From Planktothrix paucivesiculata PCC 9631 (GTDB taxonomy: Bacteria > Cyanobacteriota > Cyanobacteriia > Cyanobacteriales > Microcoleaceae): DNA of 46,897 nucleotides. The stretch is taken from contig NZ_LR735017.1 in NCBI RefSeq assembly GCF_900009265.2, positions 38,095 to 84,991 on the forward strand, written 5' to 3'. The notes under the pieces were generated by a model, which worked only from the letters and a program-made list of their open reading frames with translations, had not been told where the DNA came from and did not search any database. The translations under genes and the position numbers were made by a program. This document shows positions 17,640-25,381 of the stretch, piece after piece (the stretch's first letter is position 1; each line of letters opens with the position of its first letter).

Positions 17640-17834
17640 ATGTTTGGTTTAGGTTGGCCGGAAATTGCAATTATTTTAGTGGTGGCGGTGTTAATTTTTG
17701 GCCCTAAAAAAATTCCTGAAATTGGAAAAAGTTTAGGCCAAAGTCTCAAAGGGTTTAAAGATGGATTCTCCACCCCCCCAGATATTTCTGATTCAGTCTC
17801 GGAGGAGACAGAACAGAATTCCCACAAGTCCTAA
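17640..17834 (+). CDS. tatA: Sec-independent protein translocase TatA/E-type subunit
   Basis: The 64-residue protein forms the pore-building component of the twin-arginine export system in thylakoid or plasma membrane. One N-terminal membrane helix (residues ~5-21) is followed by the FGPKKIPEIG hinge and the amphipathic helix (GKSLGQSLKGFKDGF), both diagnostic of TatA. A short acidic tail ends the protein. It is monocistronic and divergent from pcyA with a 90-base spacer. The TatA/TatE/TatB distinction cannot be made with certainty, but the short length favours TatA/E. Confidence 0.92.
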   Translation: MFGLGWPEIAIILVVAVLIFGPKKIPEIGKSLGQSLKGFKDGFSTPPDISDSVSEETEQNSHKS

Positions 17835-17849
17835 TTTCTTCAAACCCCG

Positions 17850-18000
17850 TAGGGGCGGGTTCCGTACTAATATCCGTTTCCAACAACTGATCATTATAAA
17901 CCCGCCCAACCCCACAATAATATTGAATTAATCGTTGATTTGGGGTGATGTCTGGGCGGGTTTTGGTAGGTTGTTTGGGGGTAGCAAAGGTTAACCCGAA
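17850..18000. repeat. AACCCGCCC repeat block between tatA and cphA
   Basis: GGGCGGGTT occurs at 17853-17861 and 17954-17962, and its inverse AACCCGCCC at 17899-17907. Alternative hairpins can form, and the block lies between convergent genes, where it may act as a terminator. It is related to the block at 11620-11770. Confidence 0.75.
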
Positions 18001-18007
18001 CCCTCCC

Positions 18008-20713
18008 CTACAGTGTGATAGAAGATTTGATCACCGTCGAGGAATTAAGACTCGGAGAATGGGAGTTGTTATTAGACTCCTGAATGGGGTTGCGAACCTC
18101 AATTAATTTAATCGCGCGATTCACACTTTCGGGTAAAATCACCACCAGAGATCCTGCCACAGCCCGATCTAAAGCCGTATTTACCGCTTGAGTTTCATTC
18201 AGAATCGTTTCATAAACTACCCGAGGGTCGGGAATAGGGCCTAAAATCTGCTGAATCCCTTGGCTGATTAACTGCGCCGCCGAACCCCGTTCTCGGCCGC
18301 GGGTATCATCATCCTCCTTGACAATAATCTCATCAAAGATATCCGCCGCCAGTTGACCCAAGGTAACAAAATCCTCATCTCGGCGATCGCCCGGGCCACC
18401 AATCACCCCAATCCGATGCCCCGGCCAATTTTTCACAAATGCCCCTAACGCTATGTAACTAGCTGGGTTATGGGCATAATCAATCAGGGCGTGATAACTC
18501 CCCATATTAAATAAATTCATCCGTCCGGGGGTTTGGGAAGTCGAGGCGATAAAGGTTGACAAACCCGCCCGAATATGCTCTATTTTTACCCCTTGGGCAA
18601 AGGCTGCCAAACAAGCCGCCAAAGCATTAGCAATCATAAAGGGGGCCAGACCTTTCATCGTGATCGGAACATTCACCGCCTGTTCAATCCGCAGCGTCCA
18701 ATCCCCTTTTAAAATCGACAGATATCCGTTTTCATAGACCGCCGCTAATCCCCCGGATTCCGTGTGTTTCAGGACAATCTCATTATCGGGATTCATGGTG
18801 AAATAGGCGATTTGAGCTTTCACCCGTTCGGCCATTTGTACCACCAACGGATCATCAGCGTTTAACACCGCATAACCTTTCGGCATCACCACTTCAGCCA
18901 CCACGCTTTTCACCTTCGCCATTTGTTCCGGGGTATCAATATCCCCCAATCCCAAATGATCGGCCGACACATTCAAGACCACACCGACATCACAGGTATC
19001 AAAGCCTAACCCCGCCCGCAGGATACCACCCCGGGCACATTCAAGCACAGCAACCTCCACCATCGGATCTCGCAGAATCAGTTGGGCGCTTTGGGGCCCG
19101 GTATTGTCCCCGGGTTCGGCTAAATGATCCCCAATATAAATCCCGTCGGTGGTGGTATAGCCCACGGCCAACCCGGTTTGTTTAATGATGTGAGCTAACA
19201 AACGGGTAGTCGTGGTTTTACCATTCGTTCCCGTGACGGCCAAAATCGGGACGCGACTGGGTTGACCGGGGGAGAACAACATATCCATCACCGCCCCCGC
19301 CACATTCCGGGGTAAGCCTTCACTGGGGGCCACGTGCATTCGGAACCCCGGGGCGGCGTTTACTTCCACCACCACCCCATCGACTTCCCGCAGGGGTTGG
19401 GAAATATCCGGTGTCACCACATCAATTCCGGCAATATCTAAACCGATAATTTTAGCAATCCGAGCAAAGAGCCAGACATTATCCGGGTGAACTTCATCGG
19501 TGCGGTCAATGGCACTACCCCCCGTACTGAGGTTAGCCGTGGCCCGCAGAAAACAGATTTCTCCCGGGGGCATAATGGTGTCCAGGGTATGACCTTTCTC
19601 GGCAATCATGGATAGCACGGTTTTATCCACCACAATCCGAGTTAGGACATTATCATGGCCATCACCCCGCCGGGGATCACGGTTGGTTTTTTCGATTAAC
19701 TGTTCAATTGTTAATTTACCATCCCCGATCACATGAGCCGGAACCCGTTCGGCCACGGCCACCATTTTGCCGTTCACCACTAACACCCGATGATCTCGAC
19801 CGGTATAGAAGCGTTCCAAAATCACACTGCGGGTTTTAGAGGCATTACTGGCTTCCTCGTAGGCCATCACCGCCGTTTCCCATTTAGTAATATCCAGGGT
19901 AATTCCGCGGCCATGGTTGCCATCGAGGGGCTTAATGGCAATGGGATAACCTCCGACTTCCTCAATGGCATCTCGGAGTTCATCCAAATAGCGAATCACC
20001 GTCCCCCGGGGCACGGGAACCCCGGCATCTCGGAGAATTTGTTTTGTCCCTTCCTTATCACAAGCCAATTCAACGGCTAAGACTCCGGTTTGGTTGCTCA
20101 GGGTCGCTTGAATCCGTTTTTGATAGCAGCCATAGCCAAACTGAATCATAAACCGAGCATTCAGTTGTTGCCAGGGAATATCCCGGGCTTCGGCTTCTTT
20201 AATAATGGTTTCTGTACTGGGGCCCAGGGAGGCTTGAGCTTTTAATTCCTTGAGATCTTCAATATCTTGGATGAGTTCTTCGCTGGGATAGGTTCCCGTA
20301 TTGGCAATACTTTGGCACAAGCGGACAGCAGCCCGTCCGGCATAACGGCCGGCGTGTTCGTTATCATACTCAAAGGCCACCTGAAAAATCCCCGGACTGG
20401 AGGTTTCTCGGGTACGGCCAAATGCTACGGGCATTCCGGCTAACTGTTGCAACTCTAGGGCCACGTGCTCAATAATATGTCCCATTAAAGTTCCCCGTTC
20501 TACCCGACTGAGGAACCCGCCTCGGACGCCGGGTGAGCAGTGATGTTCAATTAAACTGGGGAGAACAGAAGTTAAGCCGTTATAGAAGCCTGGAATATCG
20601 CTGCTATAGCGTTCGGTTAATTCTTCTAAATCCAAACGCATCACAATCAGTTGATGGCGTCGGATACTCCAGTAGTTAGGGCCTCTTAAGGTTTGTATTT
20701 TAAGAATTTTCAT
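18008..20713 (-). CDS. cphA: Cyanophycin synthetase
   Basis: The 901-residue enzyme polymerises aspartate and arginine into multi-L-arginyl-poly-L-aspartate, a nitrogen reserve granule, using two ATP-dependent active sites. An N-terminal domain precedes an ATP-grasp domain (~215-480) with the KPLDGNHGRGITL loop (261-273). A Mur-ligase-like domain follows with P-loop GTNGKTTT (494-501) and a C-terminal region carrying YAHNPASY. The start is the ATG at 20713, because MKILKIQTLRGPNYWSIRR is the family N-terminus; the frame extends further upstream without support. It follows cphB on the same strand after 372 bases. The C-terminal tail (Ser/Asn-rich) is longer than in short CphA proteins. Confidence 0.97.
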   Translation of the reverse strand: MKILKIQTLRGPNYWSIRRHQLIVMRLDLEELTERYSSDIPGFYNGLTSVLPSLIEHHCSPGVRGGFLSRVERGTLMGHIIEHVALELQQLAGMPVAFGRTRETSSPGIFQVAFEYDNEHAGRYAGRAAVRLCQSIANTGTYPSEELIQDIEDLKELKAQASLGPSTETIIKEAEARDIPWQQLNARFMIQFGYGCYQKRIQATLSNQTGVLAVELACDKEGTKQILRDAGVPVPRGTVIRYLDELRDAIEEVGGYPIAIKPLDGNHGRGITLDITKWETAVMAYEEASNASKTRSVILERFYTGRDHRVLVVNGKMVAVAERVPAHVIGDGKLTIEQLIEKTNRDPRRGDGHDNVLTRIVVDKTVLSMIAEKGHTLDTIMPPGEICFLRATANLSTGGSAIDRTDEVHPDNVWLFARIAKIIGLDIAGIDVVTPDISQPLREVDGVVVEVNAAPGFRMHVAPSEGLPRNVAGAVMDMLFSPGQPSRVPILAVTGTNGKTTTTRLLAHIIKQTGLAVGYTTTDGIYIGDHLAEPGDNTGPQSAQLILRDPMVEVAVLECARGGILRAGLGFDTCDVGVVLNVSADHLGLGDIDTPEQMAKVKSVVAEVVMPKGYAVLNADDPLVVQMAERVKAQIAYFTMNPDNEIVLKHTESGGLAAVYENGYLSILKGDWTLRIEQAVNVPITMKGLAPFMIANALAACLAAFAQGVKIEHIRAGLSTFIASTSQTPGRMNLFNMGSYHALIDYAHNPASYIALGAFVKNWPGHRIGVIGGPGDRRDEDFVTLGQLAADIFDEIIVKEDDDTRGRERGSAAQLISQGIQQILGPIPDPRVVYETILNETQAVNTALDRAVAGSLVVILPESVNRAIKLIEVRNPIQESNNNSHSPSLNSSTVIKSSITL

Positions 20714-21085
20714 AGGGGTGTGAGTACATAATGCTCCGAATGGGCCCGGATGATAGTCCGCTTTATTCAATTTCAAGCTAAGGTGACTTGTAAACTGTTT
20801 GCAGTGAACAGTTTTTCACAACGATTGCCGTTTTGGAGATCGGAGCAGTGGGGATTTAAAACTTTCGAGACCTGGCCATTTTCCATCGCCCCTAATTGGG
20901 GTTCCCCATCTTCAAAATTAGAGGGGAAAACCTTGACATTGGCAAAATTCGCCGATCATATATAGCAGTCGCCAGACCTCTTAGGACAAAGAGTGGTGCT
21001 AAAAGCTAGACTTGTTTCTGTCTTTTCCTCCGGTGTTCCCTGTTCCGGTGTTCCGGTGTTCCGGTGTTCCCTGCTATATGTGAAT
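20714..21085. other. cphB-cphA spacer with short tandem repeats
   Basis: The spacer is unusually long for an operon (372 bases) and may contain an internal cphA promoter. It holds three copies of TTCCGGTG at 21043-21066, flanked by TTCCCTG on both sides. It also holds TATAGCAGT (20961-20969) and TTAGGACA (20981-20988), an interspersed element also found at 24302-24329. No gene is supported here. Confidence 0.65.
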
Positions 21086-21940
21086 TTACACACTGGGAGC
21101 AGAACTTGGACGACGGGAGTGGAAGTTATACTGATCACCATAGGATAGAATATGTACCCGTAAATTGAATACACTTAGGGGATCGGTGGCCCCAGCATTC
21201 ACCAAATTGGTATAGGACATTTCGTGGGTATCCACAATGGTTACGCATCCTTTTCCCACGACCCGCAGTAAACCTTGGGCTTCAAATAAGGCACAGGTAT
21301 CCTCATCAATGCCAATGCCCACTTTATCGGGGTGGGCTGCGACGGCACTCACTAACCGTGCCATGCGATTCCGGTTATGGAAGTGTTGATCGACAACTAA
21401 TTCCGGCACAATATCTAAGCCCGTTGCCATATCCACCAGGGAACGATTCGGAGATTCCCCACTGCCGCCTCCGGCAATCATGTGGTGGCCCATGACGGCG
21501 GCTCCAGCACTGGTTCCAGCTAAAGCCATGCGCCCCTGTCTGGCTCCTGTTCTAATTTTTTCCATCAGTAGAGTATCGGCTAATAAGCTATAAAGCCGCA
21601 ATTGATCCCCTCCGGTCATAAATACCCCGGTACAGGTCTCCAAGAAGGCGTGCCACTTGGGATCTTCACAATGATGGCGTTCGCGAATATCAAAGACTTC
21701 AATGGATGTGGCCCCCATTTCCTCAAAGATTTTTTGGTATCTCTCTCCTTGAACCGCGGGTTCGCGGGAGGCGGAAGGAATGATGGCAAGGTTGGCGTTG
21801 GAAGCACCAGCCCGGTGAACAAAGGTTTGCAGAATCTCACGTCCATGAACTTTGTCTTCTGCTCCACCAATAATCATGATAGAGGTTTTGGTTTGTTGGG
21901 GAATCATGTGTTCAAGGGCTTGAGATGTCAACTGCTGCAT
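21086..21940 (-). CDS. cphB: Cyanophycinase
   Basis: The 284-residue exopeptidase of family S51 degrades cyanophycin to beta-Asp-Arg dipeptides. The nucleophile is Ser144 in GTSAGAAVMG, and GGDQLRLY and DQHFHNRNRMARL are conserved parts of the active-site region. IIGGAEDK near the N-terminus starts the first strand. A strong ribosome-binding site (GAGGAG) lies about 8 bases before the ATG at 21940. It is the first gene of a cphB-cphA pair, the order known in many cyanobacteria. An NtcA-type palindrome lies 297 bases upstream of the start. Confidence 0.96.
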   Translation of the reverse strand: MQQLTSQALEHMIPQQTKTSIMIIGGAEDKVHGREILQTFVHRAGASNANLAIIPSASREPAVQGERYQKIFEEMGATSIEVFDIRERHHCEDPKWHAFLETCTGVFMTGGDQLRLYSLLADTLLMEKIRTGARQGRMALAGTSAGAAVMGHHMIAGGGSGESPNRSLVDMATGLDIVPELVVDQHFHNRNRMARLVSAVAAHPDKVGIGIDEDTCALFEAQGLLRVVGKGCVTIVDTHEMSYTNLVNAGATDPLSVFNLRVHILSYGDQYNFHSRRPSSAPSV

Positions 21941-22236
21941 AGTGTGTCTCCTCGAATCAATCTATACTGGGTTCAGCTACGGGAGTGATTAGGTTAGTCT
22001 TCCTGGTCTATGGGGTAGTTTTTGATTTCCCTGTGCAGACAGAAGTAACCTGATTCCCCACTCTCCCCTGTCTAAATTGGGGGTGGAGTCCTCTGATGAA
22101 AGGAGAAGGGTAATGGGTTTCTAGGGGTAGTCACCTCAAGGATCGGCCTTGGAGTCCCAATTATTCCATAGGTGAATTTCACACCGAACCCAATTCGGGT
22201 AGCAAAGCCAGGCTCAAAAAAAGCTGATCCATTTTA
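21941..22236 (-). promoter_or_regulatory. Inverted-repeat-rich leader region upstream of cphB
   Basis: Several short stems occur close together: CAAGG/CCTTG (22137-22151), GTGAA/TTCAC (22172-22182), and CCGAA/TTCGG (22184-22198). A CCCC/GGGG pair flanks TGTCTAAATT near 22065-22083, and GGAGTCC repeats at 22085 and 22151. The region would be transcribed as the 5' leader of cphB if the promoter lies near the NtcA-type site. No known riboswitch consensus was recognised. Confidence 0.4.
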
Positions 22237-22250
22237 GTATATTTTGATAC
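22237..22250. promoter_or_regulatory. NtcA-binding site candidate (GTA-N8-TAC)
   Basis: GTATATTTTGATAC is a perfect match to the NtcA consensus GTAN8TAC. It lies in the divergent region between cphB and trmD. NtcA is the global nitrogen regulator of cyanobacteria and is known to control cyanophycin genes in some of them. No -10 element at the ideal distance of about 22 bases is clear on either strand. Confidence 0.55.
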
Positions 22251-22355
22251 GAATTAACAAATATTTTAGTTTATGGACTATCATATACCATGGAATGTTT
22301 GTTACAAGTTTGAGCCTAAAAAAATTTTAAGCCTAAGTGATCAATTAATAATACT

Positions 22356-23060
22356 GTGCGTTTTGACATTATTACTCTATTCCCTGATTTTTTTAGTTCT
22401 CCCCTTAGCTCAGGTCTTCTGGGTAAAGCCCTGGGGAAAGAAATTGCCCATGTCCATTTAGTTAATCCCCGGGATTTCACCCAGGACAAACATCACCGGG
22501 TGGATGATGAACCTTTTGGCGGCGGTGTGGGGATGGTTTTAAAACCAGAACCGATTTATGCGGCGGTTGAGTCCTTGCCGCTATTACCCCGGCGGGAAGT
22601 GATTTTTTTGACGCCCCAAGGGGAACAAATGCACCAAGGGTTATTCCGAAATTTGGCGTTAAACTGTGATCAGATTGTCTTAATTTGCGGACATTATGAA
22701 GGCATTGATGAACGAATTATACCCTTAGTAACCCGGGAAGTTTCTTTGGGGGATTTTGTTCTAACCGGGGGAGAAATTCCGGCAATGGCACTTTTAAATG
22801 GAGTGGTGCGATTATTACCTGGAACTGTAGGAAAGGAGGAATCTCTCAAAGCTGAAAGTTTTGAACAGGGATTACTAGATTATCCCCACTATACTCGCCC
22901 GGCGGTGTTTAGAGGAATGCCCGTTCCTGATGTTTTATTATCAGGACATCATGGCAAAATTGAGGAATGGCGAAAACAACAACAACTTCAACGTACCCGT
23001 GAACGTCGCCCGGATTTGTGGCAAGATTGGATCAACGAACACCCGGAGGAACGGGTTTAA
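22356..23060 (+). CDS. trmD: tRNA (guanine-N1-)-methyltransferase
   Basis: The 234-residue SPOUT-class methyltransferase places N1-methyl on G37 of tRNAs with a G36G37 sequence, protecting the reading frame. The family N-terminus MRFDIITLFPDFF is encoded from a GTG at 22356, so the start is GTG. The knot region motifs ICGHYEGIDERI and SLGDFVLTGGEIPAM bind S-adenosylmethionine and tRNA, and HYTRPAVFRGMPVPDVLLSGHH is also conserved. It is monocistronic here, unlike the rpsP-rimM-trmD-rplS operon of many bacteria. Confidence 0.96.
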   Translation: MRFDIITLFPDFFSSPLSSGLLGKALGKEIAHVHLVNPRDFTQDKHHRVDDEPFGGGVGMVLKPEPIYAAVESLPLLPRREVIFLTPQGEQMHQGLFRNLALNCDQIVLICGHYEGIDERIIPLVTREVSLGDFVLTGGEIPAMALLNGVVRLLPGTVGKEESLKAESFEQGLLDYPHYTRPAVFRGMPVPDVLLSGHHGKIEEWRKQQQLQRTRERRPDLWQDWINEHPEERV

Positions 23061-23185
23061 TCTGCTCATATTTTGCCCTAGTTTGCCTTTCTAACCTATT
23101 AAACTGAAGCAGTCAACGTTTGGCTTTGATTCTAGCCTCTGGTCGCTAATCGTTAACCGCTAAGGTTTATTCGTTTTTAATCCCC

Positions 23186-23545
23186 ATGAATACTGATACC
23201 CCAGAAGAATTAATTCAAGCGATTGATTTGGCGTTGGGTCAAGGGAATTTTAATCAAGCTAAAACCCTTTCTGATCAAGCCAGTCAAGATTATCCGAATC
23301 ACGATAAAATTCAACGCTATGCTCGAATTTTATCCTCACCCAATATGCCTTTTTATCAACTCTCTCGCAAGCCTGATACTCCTTTAAATCTCGATTGGGT
23401 TCTCCGGCATCGCCAGCATTATCGAGGCAGATGGGTGGCTTTAGAAAAAGGTCATTTAATTGCGGATGCTAGTTCCCTTGATGAACTATTTAGTCAGGTG
23501 GGAAAGGAAAAAATGAAAGATTTATTTTATACCATTGTTTATTAA
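23186..23545 (+). CDS. Small hypothetical protein with helical N-terminus and DUF5678-like C-terminus
   Basis: The 119-residue protein has an N-terminal helical hairpin resembling one TPR unit (LIQAIDLALGQGNFNQAKTLSDQA). Its C-terminal segment (GRWVALEKGHLIADASSLDELFSQVGKE) resembles the DUF5678 pattern of a Trp-x-Ala strand followed by a helix. The function is unknown. It lies downstream of trmD on the same strand with a 125-base gap, so it probably has its own promoter. Start ATG at 23186. Confidence 0.72.
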   Translation: MNTDTPEELIQAIDLALGQGNFNQAKTLSDQASQDYPNHDKIQRYARILSSPNMPFYQLSRKPDTPLNLDWVLRHRQHYRGRWVALEKGHLIADASSLDELFSQVGKEKMKDLFYTIVY

Positions 23546-23600
23546 GGTTAAGCATAATTCTCTGGTCTGGGTATGGAGCAGATATTAGTTAAATAAATAA

Positions 23601-23704
23601 AGCATTTCCCCATGAGTTAAATTAGAAATGCTACTATTAATAGTAGGGTTTCAGTTTAGTGGTAAAGGAGGTTAAGTCTATCTTCTGGTAGAAGGTAAAC
23701 CCTA
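23601..23704 (+). promoter_or_regulatory. Hairpin-rich leader upstream of the KGG protein gene
   Basis: Three inverted repeats occur in 104 bases: AGCATTTC/GAAATGCT (23601-23608, 23625-23632), the palindrome CTACTATTAATAGTAG (23631-23646), and TAGGGTTT/AAACCCTA (23644-23651, 23697-23704). The last encloses CTTC/GAAG (23682-23694). A perfect Shine-Dalgarno-like AAAGGAGG near 23664 has no start codon after it. The role may be terminator plus leader, or a structured RNA. Confidence 0.45.
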
Positions 23705-23757
23705 ATCACTCCAGATACAGTATGTTTAGTCAATCAATAAAACATAAGGAGAAAATC

Positions 23758-24015
23758 ATGGCTACGGAAAAACGTGGATTTGCTTCAATGGATCAAGAAA
23801 AGCAACGGGAAATTGCGAGTAAGGGCGGTAAAGCGGCCCATGAGTCGGGACGCGCTCATGAATTTACTTCCGAAGAAGCCCGAGAAGCCGGACGCAAAGG
23901 CGGTAAGGCAGTCAGCCAAAATCGCGAACACATGGCGGCTATTGGACGCAAAGGTGGCAAGAATAGCCATAAAAAAGATAAAGAAAATGAAAACAATGCT
24001 GACGAAAATCCCTAA
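23758..24015 (+). CDS. KGG-motif general stress protein (YciG/Con-10-like)
   Basis: The 85-residue, very hydrophilic protein carries three KGG motifs in a typical arrangement: IASKGGKAAHESGRAHEF, EAGRKGGKAVSQNREHM, and AIGRKGGKNSHKK. The KGG domain marks stress-induced proteins such as bacterial YciG and fungal Con-10; the molecular role is not known. AAGGAG lies 7 bases before the ATG at 23758, which decides this start over the upstream ATG at 23722. The tail is acidic and Asn-rich (ENENNADENP). The leader upstream is rich in hairpins, so post-transcriptional control is possible. Confidence 0.88.
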   Translation: MATEKRGFASMDQEKQREIASKGGKAAHESGRAHEFTSEEAREAGRKGGKAVSQNREHMAAIGRKGGKNSHKKDKENENNADENP

Positions 24016-24620
24016 TCTCAGGGAAGGATGTTTTATTAAACTGTCATAAAATCCGAGTGTTTTAACAAAAAACTGTTTTTGTTGGCGATGGCTTGCACAA
24101 ATAAGGCTATTTATAGGATAAACCGCGTTTGTGCAAGCTCAACCCAGTTATTGATCCTGCGTTGGAGTTTGAAATTATCAGCCCTAACCTGAAATAGCAA
24201 AAAAATACTTGACATTTTCGGATGGCTTGATTAAAATTGGCTCACCTAGTTATAGGTTTGAGCGGAAAATTGACTTCTGTCTCATCTATCGGAATCAAAA
24301 ATATAGCAGTTGACAATCCAGTTAGGACATTAGTGATAGCTATAATCCTGAATTATGAGGTTTCTTTCTCGTGTCTTCTGTCTATTTCCCCTTGCTGTAT
24401 TGTTAATTCCGATACCTGAGACTTTAGCCAAACACAATCAAAACTAAGGCTTTTAATTCAATCGTTTAGACACTGCGCTGAAAGTGCTAGTTTTGGAGTT
24501 CTGTATTTGGACTCAGAAATGGCGAATAGGTCTTAATTCACATAAAAGGGTCTAAAAGGTTAGAATTCAAAACTTTATTAATCCTAGGTATTTAATTAAA
24601 AATAACACTAGAAATCAATC
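24016..24620. other. Long intergenic region with inverted repeats and a repeat element
   Basis: The 605 bases carry a perfect 11-bp inverted repeat, GCTTGCACAAA (24091-24101) and TTTGTGCAAGC (24128-24138). They also carry the TATAGCAGT-N11-TTAGGACA element at 24302-24329. A 60-codon frame at 24237-24419 starts with TTG, has no ribosome-binding site and is not called. The last ~100 bases before 24621 should hold the promoter of the NYN gene. Confidence 0.6.
24091..24138. repeat. 11-bp perfect inverted repeat with 26-base spacer
   Basis: GCTTGCACAAA and TTTGTGCAAGC are exact reverse complements. They lie about 75 bases beyond the KGG gene and could be a terminator without T-tract or the ends of a tiny insertion element. 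Confidence 0.7.
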
Positions 24621-25349
24621 ATGAAACCTTGTATCGCAATCTATGGGGATTTTCAGAATGTTCGTAACTCTCCTGAAGAAATTGAAATTTTAAATCCCTG
24701 GTTTGATCAACAAGGGAATATATTACATAAAAAATCCTATGCTTACTGGCGGCAAGAAAAGGAGCTATTTGAACAGGCTATTTTTAAGGCGGGTTTCAAA
24801 ACTATTAGTGTTTCATCAAGGGAAAAAAATGCCGTCGATAATGAGATTATTCAAGATTGCAAATATGATATAATGACAGACAAAATCATTAAAATTGTAA
24901 TTTTAATCACAGGAGATAAAGACTATTTGCCCTTGGTTAAACATTTACAAAAAGTGGAAATAAAAGTAATATTAATTCATGGTGCTAATGTTAGTCAAGC
25001 CTTGAAAAAAGCCGTGGATATAGCCTATAATATTAATGAATTAATCGACTCTGTTAATCTCGATAAAGCAACTCCAGAAACACTAGATTCTCCCGCTATG
25101 ATTCCTTACGAAGAAGCTAAAAAATGTTTAATTGAATTGATCAAAACGGTCAAAGAAAAAGGAGAAAAAGCTACTCTTGATGTCCTGGGTCGTCTAATCA
25201 AAAACCATCCTCGGCTTTTAGGCTACAAAAAATTCTCATACTACAAACCCGATGGAAAAATTTTTGCTAAATTTGGTAAATTTGTAGATGCGGTAATTCA
25301 GGAGGGAATTATTCAAAAAAATTGTAACGGAGAATTGATTTTAGTCTAA
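24621..25349 (+). CDS. NYN-domain (LabA/DUF88-like, PIN-fold) protein with LOTUS-like C-terminal domain
   Basis: The 242-residue protein has an N-terminal NYN domain (residues 1-150), a PIN-type fold often with ribonuclease activity. The acidic residues expected for metal binding are visible: Asp10 in IYGDFQN, Asp73 and Asp79 in VDNEIIQD, and Asp99 and Asp101 in ITGDKDYLPLV. The C-terminal part (~155-242, KATLDVLGRLIKNHPRLLGYKKFSYYKPDG...) looks like an OST-HTH/LOTUS RNA-binding domain. Cyanobacterial LabA-type proteins share this architecture and act in circadian output, but other family members are uncharacterised. It ends 32 bases before the rnc start and is probably co-transcribed with it. 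Confidence 0.82.
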   Translation: MKPCIAIYGDFQNVRNSPEEIEILNPWFDQQGNILHKKSYAYWRQEKELFEQAIFKAGFKTISVSSREKNAVDNEIIQDCKYDIMTDKIIKIVILITGDKDYLPLVKHLQKVEIKVILIHGANVSQALKKAVDIAYNINELIDSVNLDKATPETLDSPAMIPYEEAKKCLIELIKTVKEKGEKATLDVLGRLIKNHPRLLGYKKFSYYKPDGKIFAKFGKFVDAVIQEGIIQKNCNGELILV

Positions 25350-25381
25350 GTTGAGAAAAATTGCGATCGCCTGAATATAAT

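Noticed and set aside
20956-21174. Minus-strand 72-codon frame overlapping cphB
   Set aside because: It overlaps the cphB C-terminus in another frame and is made largely of the TTCCGGTG repeat.
22093-22099. CTGATGA, the first conserved box of a hammerhead ribozyme
   Set aside because: The required GAAA box after stem II and the cleavage-site stem were not found in the correct places.
23641-23710. tRNA-like segment with TTAGTGGTAAAG
   Set aside because: It lacks a T-arm GTTCRA sequence and a 7-bp acceptor stem with proper spacing. It is treated as a structured leader instead.
24237-24419. Plus-strand 60-codon frame
   Set aside because: It has a TTG start, no ribosome-binding site, a composition unlike the neighbouring proteins, and overlaps a repeat element.
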